DNA of 64,000 bases. Source: JAEUMD01 sp050250815 (GTDB lineage Bacteria > Pseudomonadota > Alphaproteobacteria > Rhizobiales > Hyphomicrobiaceae). Positions 26,935-36,413 of this stretch are shown piece after piece. Under the pieces are notes generated by a model. It did not search any database, was not told the DNA's origin, and worked only from the letters and a program-made list of their open reading frames with translations. A program made the position numbers and the translations under genes. The stretch spans positions 1 through 64,000 of the forward strand of contig JBFWNY010000012.1 in assembly GCA_050250815.1 (NCBI GenBank), in the 5' to 3' direction. Position 1 is the stretch's first letter; every line of letters starts with the position of its first letter.

Positions 26935-27564
26935 ATGACTGAAACGCCTCATATCACCGACCTCAAGTCCGACGGGTTCCTCGAGGGCAAGCTCCTCATT
27001 GCGATGCCGCGCATTTCCGACCGTAGATTCCAGAGGTCCGTGATCTACATGTGCGCGCACTCCGAGCAGGGAGCGATGGGGTTGATCGTCAACCAGAACG
27101 CGGAGCACATCGATTTTCCCGATCTGCTCGAGCGGCTGGGCATCGTCCCGGGCACCGAAGGCGACGAACCAGGGGCCATCGAGCTGCCGGACGACCTCAT
27201 TACCATGCCAGTCCACATGGGCGGCCCCGTGGAAACAGGTCGTGGATTCGTGCTGCACAGCTCCGATTACTTCGCCTCGGACGCCACACTGCCCATTCGT
27301 GACGGGTTCTGCCTGACGGCCACGCTCGACATTCTGCGCGCCATCGCTCAAGGCGAGGGCCCCGAGCGCGCCCTGCTGGCGCTCGGTTATGCGGGCTGGT
27401 CGCCGGGGCAGCTCGAAAGCGAGATCCAGGCAAACGGCTGGCTGCATTGTGCCGCCGACATGGATCTCGTGTTCGACGAAGACAACGAGACCAAGTACGT
27501 CCGCGCCTTGGCCAAGATCGGTATCGATCCTTCACACCTCGTCTCGGATGCGGGCCACGCCTGA
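26935..27564 (+). CDS. YqgE/AlgH family protein
   Basis: A 209-residue cytoplasmic protein of the DUF179 family. Conserved stretches are GKLLIAMPRISDRRFQRSV, MGLIVNQ, PVHMGGPVETGRGFVLHS and YAGWSPGQLESEI. Its biochemical role is not settled; in Pseudomonas AlgH affects alginate regulation. It starts at an ATG behind CAGGAC and converges with the large GGDEF/EAL gene. Confidence 0.93.
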   Translation: MTETPHITDLKSDGFLEGKLLIAMPRISDRRFQRSVIYMCAHSEQGAMGLIVNQNAEHIDFPDLLERLGIVPGTEGDEPGAIELPDDLITMPVHMGGPVETGRGFVLHSSDYFASDATLPIRDGFCLTATLDILRAIAQGEGPERALLALGYAGWSPGQLESEIQANGWLHCAADMDLVFDEDNETKYVRALAKIGIDPSHLVSDAGHA

Positions 27565-27627
27565 CGCGCTCCAGCGGCCCGTGCCGCCCAAAGCGAGCAA
27601 GGCAGGGGCTCCTCGGAAATGGACGAC

Positions 27628-30600
27628 CTATTCGGCGGCCGGCTTCTTGCGCTCGCTTCCGCGCACCGGATCCGCGTCCACCTTCCGGTCGTCCTCCGGC
27701 GCGTCGATTCCGGCAAGACGCGCGAGCGAAGCAGCCAGACCGGATGACAGCGCGGATGTATCCGGTGCGATCGGCGGCGGTGCCTGGTTACCGTCGCGAG
27801 GCGGCGGCGGAGCGGACCGCGACCCAGCAGGCAGAGGCCGCGATCTCGCCGCGGATGCTTCGGTTGCCGATGGGGGTCCGGGTGGCGGCGCGCTTGGCGA
27901 CATCGACCGCTGCATAGGCGCGGCGGCTGGCGCGGCAGCGCCCCGGCCGGCGCCGTTCGCTGCGACAGAGGGAGCCGCAGGCGCTGGCGGACCGGCGCCA
28001 TTGGGCAGCCCCGGCCGCTGCGGCAGAACGGCACCGCCCGGCATGGGCGGCGGCATCGTCGTCGAGGACGAGCGCGCAGGCGATGGCGGAGGCGGAGGCG
28101 GCGCAGCCGCCGCAGCGAGCCTCGGAACAAGCTGATTGGGAGCAGTGCGCGCCGGCGCGGGCGGCGGCGGAACGGGTGGCACCTGGCTTGGCGGCGGCAC
28201 GGTCGGTGGACCGGTCCGAACCGTGGGGCTGCTAACAGGACCGGACAGGTTGGGCGGAACGGCCTGCGGCGCTGACGCCTGAGCCGGGGAAGTGTTCGAC
28301 GGCGCAGGAGCTGGCGCTGCGGGGACCGTAGCGGGTGGCGGCCCGGCCGGACGCTGCCTCGGCCTCACCGTGCTGTTGGGCAGCAGCTGGGACAGCGGAC
28401 GTGCCTGCGCACCGCCCTGAGACGAGGCAGGAGCTGTAGCGCCGTTGGGCGCACCGGCCATTCCGTTCACCATCCCCGTCGGAGATGACGGGGCGGCCAC
28501 GTCGACCGCTGTGGGCTTTGCCTCGGCAGACTTGCGCTTTGCCTTGCGGGCAGAGCGCTGCTTGGTCTTGAACAATCCATGCGTCCGCAGCTTGCGCTCC
28601 GACTTGCGGATCACGCGCACCAGATCGACCACCTCGCGCTCAGTCATCGGCGCGCCGTAAAAATATCCCTGCCCCATTTCGCAACCGGTCGAGCGCAGGA
28701 AGGTGACATCCTCCGGCGTCTCGATGCCGTCTGCGACGACCTTGCGGCCAAGCTCGTGAGTCATCGCGACGACCGCCCGCAGGAGAGCGGTGCCGCGTTC
28801 CCCGCCCTGCCGCGCGCCGCTCAGAATGCCCTGATGCATTTTGACGGTATCGCACGGAAAGCGCGCCAGGTAGGCGAGCGAGGAGTTGCTCGCGCCATAC
28901 TGGTCGAGTACCAGCTCGGCTCCGGCACCACGCAGCTGCTCAAGCAGCACGACCGCGTGCTCCGGGTTCTCCATGAGGATCTGCTCGGCGACCTCCAGCC
29001 GAAGCGTTCCCTTCGCCAGAGACGTCCGTGCCAGAGCGTGACGCACCTCCTGCACGAACTCCGGCACCAGCATCGCGCGGCTCGACAGATTGACCGAGAC
29101 GAACAGGCTGTCCTCCAGCCGCGGCAGCTCGCGCTGCCAGACTTTGGCATCCTCCAGAGCGCGCAGCAGCAGCAGCGTGCCGAGCCTGCGGATGAGTTCG
29201 ACATTCTCGACGATATCGACCACATCGCCGAGCTTGACGAGGCCGTGTTTGGGGTGCTCCCACCGCACACTCGTCTCGAATCCGGCCAGCTCGACAGTCG
29301 CCAGCGATACGATCGGCTGATAGAGCACCTTGATCGCGCCCTTCTCGATCGCCCGCGCGAAGTGCTCCTCGGTCTCCTTGCGAGGCTCGGCTTCAGCGCG
29401 CATCTCCGGCTTGAAGATCTCGATGCGATCCGCGCCGGTCCGCTTGGCGCGGTACATCGCGATCTCGGCTTCCTTCAGGAGTCCACCAGTCTCATCCTCG
29501 TCGCCGTCGTAGATGGCGATGCCGAGCGATCCGGTGAGCACGATCTCGCGGCTCGCGATCTTGATCGGCGAGCGCAGGCTGCGGCGCACGCGCTCGGCGA
29601 GCTGCGCCAGCTCGCGCGGTTCCTGCTCGTCAACGAACAGGATGGCGAACCGATCGCCGCCGATGCGGGCGAGCGTGTCGAAAGGCCCAAGGTGCCTCTG
29701 CAGGCGACGGGCCACTGTCAGCAGAACGCTGTCGCCGACCAGCAGCCCCAGCATGCTGTTGATCGCCTTGAAGCGGTCGATGTCGATGTAAAACACCGTC
29801 GGCCGCACGCGCACGTCGGATTTCGCCCGCTGCATCGCAACGGCCAACCGGTCATTCAGCAATTCCCGGTTGGGCAGTCCCGTCAGATGGCAGTGCACGG
29901 CGTCGTGCATCAGCCGGTCCTGGGCCATGCGCGTCTCGGTCACGTCGCGAATGAGCCCCACGCAGCGGACGACACGCCGTTCGGCGGTGGCGATGGAGGC
30001 AGCCTCGAGCTCGAACCAGCGATAGGAGTTGTCGGCGTGGCGCATGCGGAACTCGGCATTGATCTTGCCGCCAGACCGCTCCTGCACGGACCACAGCATC
30101 AGCCGGAACCGCTCCCGATCGGTGGGATGGACGTGCTGCACGAACTCTTCAACCTTGACGTTGAGCTCGCCGGGATTGAGGCCGAGGATCTCCTCGACGA
30201 TGCCGCCGACCTTGATCTCGTCACGCCGGTTCGACCACTCCCACACCGCGGACCCGGCGCTGTCCACCGCAATCGCCCGCAGCTGACTGTCGGTCGGCGT
30301 AAGTCCCGCGAGCGGACCGAGCGACCGGAATGCGAACTGCGTCACCGTGAACCCGATGAGAAGTACGACGAGCACGAGACCCGCCGTCAGACCGGCTGTA
30401 AAAATCTCGCCCGACAGCCGCCCGGTGAGCACCACTCCGGCAAGGAAAATCCATGTCAGGAACAGGATCCATGTCGGCAGCAGGTGCAGCGCTCGATCCT
30501 GCCGCCGCAGCGCCAGGAACAATATAAGCATCGCTCCGATGCCGCCGATCGCCAGGAACGAGAATCGCGCAAACGTGGCTGCCAGCCGCGGGTCGATCGC

Positions 30601-31572
30601 AGCCACGGCAACGAGGGCGAGCTGCGCAAGTATCCACACTGCAGCGAGCAGTCGGATGAGCCCGTGGCTGAGACCGAGCCGCAGGAACGCGTAGAGGAAC
30701 ATGACGAGGCTCGCCGCCATGGCCGCTTCAGCGGCGGCGCGATAGACGGCGTTATCCTCGGGCTTCAGATTGAACAGCTTGTGAAAGAAGCCGAAGTCGA
30801 CGCCCAGGTAGGCGAGCACGCACCACGAAAACAGCGCGGCGGCGGGAAAGATGATCTTGTGGTTGGCCGCGAAGATCGCCGTCAGAAAGATGGCGGTGAG
30901 AACCGTCAACCCCAGCATGATGCCATAGTAGAGCTGGCGATCGCGAACCTTGACCTCGTATTCGAGCGGCTTCCATAGGTAGATGCGCGCGAAGCGCTCC
31001 GAGGAAAGCTCGGCGACGTAGGTGATCGTCTGACCCGGCTCCAGCGTCAGGGCAAAGATATCGGCGCGGTCCGACTTGATACGCTGCGGCACGAAGCCGA
31101 TCGATGGCGTCACCGACTCGATGCGGCGTGCGTCGAGATCGGGCCACACGATGCCGGAGCCGACGATCGTGAAGCGATCCGCGGTGAGCCAGCGTTCGAT
31201 CGACTTGTCGGTGGGGTTGGTGAGGGCGAACACCATCCAGTTCGGGTTGGTGCCGGCGGTCGCCGCACGCACCGACATGCGCCCGCTAGTGCCGTCCGCA
31301 CCGGCCGCCGTCTCGACCATAAGGCTATCGCCGCGGCCTTCGTAGGCTTCACCGAGCGTGGTTATCTCGACCCGGTCCTGATCGGGCGAAATGACGATGG
31401 GTTTCAGCGCGAAGGCCGACTGAGGCAGCGCCGTCAGGGCGACCGCGGCGAACATCAGCAGGATCAGCAAGGACCGCGCCACCGCCAGCGCCGGAGCCAA
31501 GGCAGCACCGCGGTGCCCGTCGCGGTCGCCGCCTCGGTCGCTCGCGTCTGATACCCGGCCGGACAGCGCCAT
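27628..31572 (-). CDS. membrane PAS-GGDEF-EAL protein with degenerate sites and Pro-rich tail
   Basis: A 1314-residue protein. A leader-like helix at 33-55 and a periplasmic beta-rich part (56-210) precede seven or so transmembrane helices (212-410). A PAS domain (435-548) leads to a GGDEF domain with IDIDRFK but GGDRF at 638-642 in place of GGDEF. The EAL domain has ETS (766-768) for EAL, DQYGAS (890-895) for DDFGTG and KMH for KxD, so both enzymes are probably dead. Residues 1000-1314 are Pro/Ala-rich and disordered. Its ATG follows the acetyltransferase stop directly (TGAATG), with GGAGG upstream. Confidence 0.85.
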   Translation of the reverse strand: MALSGRVSDASDRGGDRDGHRGAALAPALAVARSLLILLMFAAVALTALPQSAFALKPIVISPDQDRVEITTLGEAYEGRGDSLMVETAAGADGTSGRMSVRAATAGTNPNWMVFALTNPTDKSIERWLTADRFTIVGSGIVWPDLDARRIESVTPSIGFVPQRIKSDRADIFALTLEPGQTITYVAELSSERFARIYLWKPLEYEVKVRDRQLYYGIMLGLTVLTAIFLTAIFAANHKIIFPAAALFSWCVLAYLGVDFGFFHKLFNLKPEDNAVYRAAAEAAMAASLVMFLYAFLRLGLSHGLIRLLAAVWILAQLALVAVAAIDPRLAATFARFSFLAIGGIGAMLILFLALRRQDRALHLLPTWILFLTWIFLAGVVLTGRLSGEIFTAGLTAGLVLVVLLIGFTVTQFAFRSLGPLAGLTPTDSQLRAIAVDSAGSAVWEWSNRRDEIKVGGIVEEILGLNPGELNVKVEEFVQHVHPTDRERFRLMLWSVQERSGGKINAEFRMRHADNSYRWFELEAASIATAERRVVRCVGLIRDVTETRMAQDRLMHDAVHCHLTGLPNRELLNDRLAVAMQRAKSDVRVRPTVFYIDIDRFKAINSMLGLLVGDSVLLTVARRLQRHLGPFDTLARIGGDRFAILFVDEQEPRELAQLAERVRRSLRSPIKIASREIVLTGSLGIAIYDGDEDETGGLLKEAEIAMYRAKRTGADRIEIFKPEMRAEAEPRKETEEHFARAIEKGAIKVLYQPIVSLATVELAGFETSVRWEHPKHGLVKLGDVVDIVENVELIRRLGTLLLLRALEDAKVWQRELPRLEDSLFVSVNLSSRAMLVPEFVQEVRHALARTSLAKGTLRLEVAEQILMENPEHAVVLLEQLRGAGAELVLDQYGASNSSLAYLARFPCDTVKMHQGILSGARQGGERGTALLRAVVAMTHELGRKVVADGIETPEDVTFLRSTGCEMGQGYFYGAPMTEREVVDLVRVIRKSERKLRTHGLFKTKQRSARKAKRKSAEAKPTAVDVAAPSSPTGMVNGMAGAPNGATAPASSQGGAQARPLSQLLPNSTVRPRQRPAGPPPATVPAAPAPAPSNTSPAQASAPQAVPPNLSGPVSSPTVRTGPPTVPPPSQVPPVPPPPAPARTAPNQLVPRLAAAAAPPPPPPSPARSSSTTMPPPMPGGAVLPQRPGLPNGAGPPAPAAPSVAANGAGRGAAAPAAAPMQRSMSPSAPPPGPPSATEASAARSRPLPAGSRSAPPPPRDGNQAPPPIAPDTSALSSGLAASLARLAGIDAPEDDRKVDADPVRGSERKKPAAE

Positions 31573-32226
31573 TCACGCCTCCGCCGCCGGTACGCCACGC
31601 CGCTCGTCAGCGATCAGGGCGTAGAGCAGGTGGTCCTCCCACCGGCCGTTGATCCTGAGGTAGCTCCGCGCGAGGCCTTCGCGTTGGAAGCCGACGCGCT
31701 CGGCCAGTCTTATGGAAGGCTGGTTGGACGGCATGATTGCCGCCTCGACACGATGCAGCCGCAGCACATCGAACGCGAAGTTGCACACCGAAGTGACAGC
31801 GGTCGACATGAGCCCGCAACCGGTGAATGGCGCGCCCAGCCAGTAGCCCAGCGTCGCCGCCTGCGTAACGCCGCGCCGGACGTTGGATAGCGTGGCGCCG
31901 CCCGTCAGCACCGGCGTGCCGCGCCTGACCGCCCAGGCTCCCATGGAAAGAGCCGCGATCCGCGTCGGCTCCGCAAACAGCAGAAACGCGTAGCCCGTAT
32001 CCTCACGCGCCTCGCGCTGATAGTGACGCACGCGGCGGCGAAAGGCATGACGGGTGAGCTCGTCACGCGACCATTGCGGCTCCCACGGCTCCAGATGCTC
32101 GCGACTCGCCGCGCGCAACTCGGCCCACGCGCCATAATCCGACATGGCGGCGGCGCGCAGAAAGATCCCCGGGGCCCTTACGATCGGTCCCTGCACTTCG
32201 CCGAGGCTCGATCTGAGCAGCGCCAT
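31573..32226 (-). CDS. rimJ: GNAT N-acetyltransferase, RimJ-like
   Basis: A 217-residue acetyltransferase of the RimJ/RimL group, which acetylates N-terminal Ala or Ser of ribosomal or other proteins. Motifs include SREHLEPWEPQW near the N-terminus, the acetyl-CoA-binding region ATLGYWLGAPFTGCGLMSTA, and the C-terminal MPSNQPSIRLAERVGFQREG. It lies between the M16 protease and the GGDEF/EAL gene, tightly spaced on the same strand. The substrate is inferred from the family. Confidence 0.85.
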   Translation of the reverse strand: MALLRSSLGEVQGPIVRAPGIFLRAAAMSDYGAWAELRAASREHLEPWEPQWSRDELTRHAFRRRVRHYQREAREDTGYAFLLFAEPTRIAALSMGAWAVRRGTPVLTGGATLSNVRRGVTQAATLGYWLGAPFTGCGLMSTAVTSVCNFAFDVLRLHRVEAAIMPSNQPSIRLAERVGFQREGLARSYLRINGRWEDHLLYALIADERRGVPAAEA

Positions 32227-32241
32227 CCCGTCCCCCGACGT

Positions 32242-33513
32242 TCAAGCCGCAACTTCGAAGGCCGCAGCCAGACGCCCGGCGTAGGCATCGCTCTTGCGAC
32301 CGGCGCCAACAACCGAGACCGCCGGCGCACCTCCGACAAGGCGGCGTGCAAACGCGCGGATATCGTCCGGCGTGACAGCATCCACGCGGCCGATCAGCTC
32401 ATCCGTTCCGATGATACGTCCGTGGCTGATGAGATGCCGGGCCATCTGCTCGGCGCGGGCCGACGAGCTTTCCAGGCTCATGAGCAGCCCGACCTTGAGC
32501 TGCGCCTTGCTGCGCTGGACTTCCGCGTCGGTGGCGCCGTTCTCGGCAACCGCGAGAAGCTCGCTTGTCACGACGCCGCTCAGCTCGTCCATCATCTCGC
32601 GCCCCGTTGCCGCATGAATCGAGAATAGGCCGGCGTCGGCCAGCGACCACGCCGACGAGTAAATCGAGTAGCACAGGCCCCTACGCTCGCGAGCCTCCTG
32701 GAACAGGCGCGAGGACATGCCGCCGCCGAACAGGCCCGAGAAAACCTGGGCCGCGAAGAAATCCTCCGAATAATAGGACGGCCCCTCGAAACCCAGCAGC
32801 AGATGCGTCTGCTCGAAGCGACCGGGCCAGCTTTTGCACCCCCCCTTGTAGCTGGCCGGCGACATTGCTTCGCCCGGCCTTGGAGCAAGCGCCCCGAATT
32901 GGGCCTCAACGTGGCGGACAAAGGCATCGTGGTGGACGGCGCCTGCGGCCGCCACGACCATGCGATCTGGCGCGTACCCGTTGCCCAAGAAGCAGCGCAG
33001 ATCGGAGGCTGCGAAGCCTTTGACACTCGCAACCGTGCCCAGGATGCTGCGCCCGACCGGCTGGTCTGGAAACGCCGCCTCCTGCAGCAGGTCGTAGCCG
33101 ATCTCCTCGGGGCTGTCCCGGGTTGCTGCGATCTCCTGCAGGATCACCTCGCGCTCGCGCTCCAGCTCACCGGCATCGAAGGTCGAATTGAGAAGAATGT
33201 CGGATAGCAGGTCGAGGGCGAACGCCTCGTCGCCTTTCAACACACGCGCATAATAGGCCGTGCTTTCGAGACTCGTGGCGGCGTTGAGTTCACCGCCCAC
33301 GCTTTCGATCTCCTCGGCGATCTGGCGCGCCGTGCGCCGCCGCGTACCCTTGAACGCCATGTGCTCCAGCAGGTGCGAGATGCCGTTCTGGCTGGCGCTC
33401 TCGTGCCGCGCGCCCGTCGCCACCCACACGCCCAGGGACACGGTTTCAAGGTGAGCCATGTCGTGCGTCACAACGCGCAGACCGTTGGCGAGCGTCGAAA
33501 GGGATGTCGTCAT
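32242..33513 (-). CDS. M16-family zinc metallopeptidase
   Basis: A 423-residue peptidase of the mitochondrial-processing-peptidase beta type. The inverted zinc motif HLLEH (H47, E50, H51) sits in GISHLLEHMAFKGT, and ELNAATSLESTAYYAR follows. The C-terminal half is the second, inactive lobe. No signal peptide is seen, so it is probably cytoplasmic or membrane-associated. Its start overlaps the thrC stop by four bases (ATGA), with GAGGGGG upstream. Confidence 0.93.
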   Translation of the reverse strand: MTTSLSTLANGLRVVTHDMAHLETVSLGVWVATGARHESASQNGISHLLEHMAFKGTRRRTARQIAEEIESVGGELNAATSLESTAYYARVLKGDEAFALDLLSDILLNSTFDAGELEREREVILQEIAATRDSPEEIGYDLLQEAAFPDQPVGRSILGTVASVKGFAASDLRCFLGNGYAPDRMVVAAAGAVHHDAFVRHVEAQFGALAPRPGEAMSPASYKGGCKSWPGRFEQTHLLLGFEGPSYYSEDFFAAQVFSGLFGGGMSSRLFQEARERRGLCYSIYSSAWSLADAGLFSIHAATGREMMDELSGVVTSELLAVAENGATDAEVQRSKAQLKVGLLMSLESSSARAEQMARHLISHGRIIGTDELIGRVDAVTPDDIRAFARRLVGGAPAVSVVGAGRKSDAYAGRLAAAFEVAA

Positions 33514-34934
33514 CGGGCCCCCTCGGTGACGGCACGAGCCTTGGTCTCGACGAATGCCTGAACGGCCGACAGGTCGTTGGGCAGATGCGCCATGCGCTCC
33601 TTGTCCGTCATGAGGGCATGGAGACGTTCCGGCAGCACCGGCCGCTCGCCGCAGATCGCCTGCATGGCATCGGGAAACTTGGCCGGATGCGCGGTGGCCA
33701 GGACGACCTGGGGAATTGACGGCTCAAGAGATCCCAGCACGCGGTCGGCCGCCACGACGCCACATGCGGTGTGCGGGTCGAGCAGATAGCCGCTCGATTG
33801 CTCCCTCACCGCGGAGATGGCGGCGGCGACGTCGACCTCGCTCGCCGAGGCCGCTGCGAAGTCGCCACGCAGCGCCGTTGCAATGTCGCCCAGCTCGAAG
33901 CGCCGCGACTGCGCGAGAGAGCCCATCAGGCCACGGATGCGCGCCGCGTCGCGCCCCGAGGCCTCGAACAGATAGCGCTCGAAGTTCGAAGAGATCTGGA
34001 TATCCATCGACGGCGATGATGTCGCGACGACACCGCGCATCTCATACGCGCCCGACGCCACTGTGCGTGGCAGGATATCGTTCTCGTTGGATGCGATGAC
34101 GAGGGGGGCGATGTCGAGCCCCATGCGGCGGGCCACATAACCCGCGAAGATGTCGCCGAAGTTGCCGGTCGGCACGACGAACGAAACCTTGCGATCGGGT
34201 GCGCCCAGCGCGGTGGCGGCGGCGAAATAGTAAGGCACCTGCGCCACGATGCGTGCCCAGTTGATCGAGTTCACACCCGACAGCGCGACGCGGTCGCGGA
34301 ATGCGTGATCATTGAACATGGCCTTCACGAGGGCCTGGCAGTCGTCGAAGGTGCCGTCGACGGCAACCGAATGCACATTGTCCTCGGTCGGCGTCGTCAT
34401 CATCCGCCGCTGCACGTCGGAGACACGTCCATCGGGGAACAGGATGACGACGTCGATACGCCGGGACCCGCGAAACGCCTCGATGGCCGCGCCGCCGGTG
34501 TCGCCCGAGGTCGCCCCAACCACGGTGGCGCGCAGATTGCGGCGCTCGAGCGCGCGGTCCATGAGGCGCGCGAGCAGCTGCATGGCGACGTCCTTGAAGG
34601 CGAGCGTCGGACCATGGAACAGCTCGAGCACGAAGCGGTTGGGAGTGATCTGCACGAGCGGCGTCACCGCCGCGTGCCCGAAGCCCGCATAGGCCTCGCG
34701 CGCCATGAGCGCCAGCTCATCGCGCGCGAGCTGTCCTCCGGTGAAGGGATGGATGACGGAGACTGCGACGTCGGCAAAAGGTCGCCCTGCAAGTTCTCTG
34801 ATCTCGTCATGCGAGAACGACGGCCACGCCTCCGGCAGATAGAGGCCGCCATCGCGGGCGAGACCGGCGAGCAGAACGTCCTCGAAGCCGAAACGTGGCT
34901 TCTCGCCACGCGTGGAGATGTACTCAAGGGGCAA
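33510..34934 (-). CDS. thrC: threonine synthase
   Basis: A 474-residue PLP enzyme converting O-phosphohomoserine to threonine. The PLP lysine is K114 in GPTLAFKDVAMQ, and the phosphate-binding GATSGDTGGAA follows. Translation starts at a TTG at 34934: GGAGG lies eight bases upstream, no ATG exists before residue 77, and the family begins here (MPLEYISTRG). It continues the cta gene run and precedes the M16 peptidase, a very common rhizobial pair. Confidence 0.95.
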   Translation of the reverse strand: MPLEYISTRGEKPRFGFEDVLLAGLARDGGLYLPEAWPSFSHDEIRELAGRPFADVAVSVIHPFTGGQLARDELALMAREAYAGFGHAAVTPLVQITPNRFVLELFHGPTLAFKDVAMQLLARLMDRALERRNLRATVVGATSGDTGGAAIEAFRGSRRIDVVILFPDGRVSDVQRRMMTTPTEDNVHSVAVDGTFDDCQALVKAMFNDHAFRDRVALSGVNSINWARIVAQVPYYFAAATALGAPDRKVSFVVPTGNFGDIFAGYVARRMGLDIAPLVIASNENDILPRTVASGAYEMRGVVATSSPSMDIQISSNFERYLFEASGRDAARIRGLMGSLAQSRRFELGDIATALRGDFAAASASEVDVAAAISAVREQSSGYLLDPHTACGVVAADRVLGSLEPSIPQVVLATAHPAKFPDAMQAICGERPVLPERLHALMTDKERMAHLPNDLSAVQAFVETKARAVTEGAR

Positions 34935-35075
34935 GGTCGCCGCCTCCGTGATTTCAGCGGACCGCTCTCCGGCCTTCGATCTCAGGCAAGGATGGAGCGG
35001 TCCAGTTCGCGACCTTGATCGATGCTCCAGGCGCCACGGTCAAGACCGATCAAGCCGCCGGACGCACGAACGATG

Positions 35076-35834
35076 TCAACGGCCGTCCGACTCGGCTGTC
35101 GTGCGGCGATACCGCGCATAAACGTAGGCCATGAAGACCGCGAGCAGGGTAGCTGCCAGACCGTACCACGTCAGGGCGTATTCGAGATGGCGGTTCTGGA
35201 TCGCGACCGGGGAGGCACCCGGCTTCGGCCACTCGGCTCCGGGGCCGCCACTGACACTGCGCGCCTCGATAAAGAACGGCGCCGCCTGCGGACTGCCTGA
35301 GCCGTAGGCGCTCGCATGCATGCCAGCAAGGTCGCGCCAGTACCAGATATTGCCTTTAGCGTCGTTTTCCGGGCTGAAGAGCCCTTGTCCGCCGGCGGCC
35401 CGAACGACGCCTGCTACCTCCACCTCGCCACCCGGGATGGGGTTGCCGGATGCATCCTTGTTGGCCGGCCTGAAACCGCGATCGACCCAGACGACGGCGC
35501 CTGACTGATAGCGCAGCGGCGAATAGACCTGCGCGCCGGGCCCGAGCTTGGCGTCGCCGACGTAGTAGCGGCGCTCAACCCCAGGCTCGAATACGCCGCG
35601 CACGCGCACGGGCAGGTACTCGGCGGCCGTCGCATCATCCTGGCGCCATGCGGCCAGCGCCTCGGCCATGGTCGCCGGAGGCTGCTTGGCACGAGTCTCG
35701 ATGCGCGCGATGAGCGCTTCCTTCCACGCGAGGCGACGCATCTGCCACGTGCCGAGCGAGAGGAGGATCGCTAGTCCGACGAATGTCAGAACCGCCGGCC
35801 AAAGCAGGCTGGTTGCACGCGCTTCACTTTGCAT
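35076..35834 (-). CDS. SURF1-family cytochrome oxidase biogenesis protein
   Basis: A 252-residue protein with transmembrane helices near both ends (about 12-30 and 224-242) and a periplasmic middle. Conserved features are LGTWQMRRLAWKEALI, the RYYVGDAKLGPGAQVYSPL region, VWVDRGFRP and HLEYALTWYGLA. SURF1 helps deliver heme a to subunit I of aa3 oxidase. It lies in the cta gene run between DUF983 and thrC. Confidence 0.93.
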   Translation of the reverse strand: MQSEARATSLLWPAVLTFVGLAILLSLGTWQMRRLAWKEALIARIETRAKQPPATMAEALAAWRQDDATAAEYLPVRVRGVFEPGVERRYYVGDAKLGPGAQVYSPLRYQSGAVVWVDRGFRPANKDASGNPIPGGEVEVAGVVRAAGGQGLFSPENDAKGNIWYWRDLAGMHASAYGSGSPQAAPFFIEARSVSGGPGAEWPKPGASPVAIQNRHLEYALTWYGLAATLLAVFMAYVYARYRRTTAESDGR

Positions 35835-35846
35835 GCGTCATCCGCC

Positions 35847-36230
35847 TCACTCGCGGCCGGCCAGGCGCCCTTCCTCGGCCCTGTTGCGGTACTGCAGCGC
35901 GATGAGCAGCGCCTTCAGGAAGCGCAGCAGCCCGAGCGCCAGGATCGGAGTGACGACACCCCAGAGCACTACGTGAGCCCACAGCGGCGGCTCATAGGAG
36001 AACTCGAACCACAGGGCGCCGCCGAGCACCAGGAAACCCAGAATGAAGATGGCGAAGATCGCCGGGCCGTCGCCGGTATCTATGAACTTGTAGCTCAGGC
36101 CGCAGCTCGAGCACTGATCGCGCAGGTTGAGAACCTGATGGAACAGAGGTCCCTTTCCGCAGCGCGGGCAGCGCGCGGCGAGCGCGACGGCCAGTGTCGC
36201 GGGTGCTGACGCATCATCCTGCGGGGTCAT
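35847..36230 (-). CDS. DUF983 membrane protein
   Basis: A 127-residue protein with a cytoplasmic N-terminal zinc-ribbon-like part (CPRCGKG then CSSCGL) and two transmembrane helices (about 54-72 and 80-100). The start is the ATG at 36230 with GAGGA upstream. DUF983 genes are regularly found between ctaE and surf1 in alphaproteobacteria, and the four cysteines suggest a metal-related role in oxidase assembly, but function is unproven. Confidence 0.88.
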   Translation of the reverse strand: MTPQDDASAPATLAVALAARCPRCGKGPLFHQVLNLRDQCSSCGLSYKFIDTGDGPAIFAIFILGFLVLGGALWFEFSYEPPLWAHVVLWGVVTPILALGLLRFLKALLIALQYRNRAEEGRLAGRE

Positions 36231-36355
36231 CCCTTGTCCTCGCTGCGGTGGATCATTGTCCACCTGCCATGGACCGTCGCCGTCACGCAAACAATGCGTG
36301 CTTTGGACACACGCGAATTCGGCCCCAAGCGGGACCAGACCGGCCCGGAAACGAA

Positions 36356-36382
36356 GAAGCGGCCGGACGTGCCGGCCGCTTC
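36356..36382 (-). terminator. terminator-like hairpin after ctaE
   Basis: An 11-bp perfect GC-rich stem (36356-36366 with 36372-36382) with a 5-base loop, followed on the minus strand by a weak T-rich stretch (TTCGTTT). It lies in the 183-base gap between ctaE and the DUF983 gene and may reduce readthrough. Confidence 0.5.
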
Positions 36383-36413
36383 CAGGCTTTCAATCAACGA
36401 TCGAGCGCGAGCC

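Noticed and set aside
28579..30978. 799-codon open frame on the plus strand
   Set aside because: It is antisense to the GGDEF/EAL gene, contains no recognisable domain, and reflects GC-rich codon bias.
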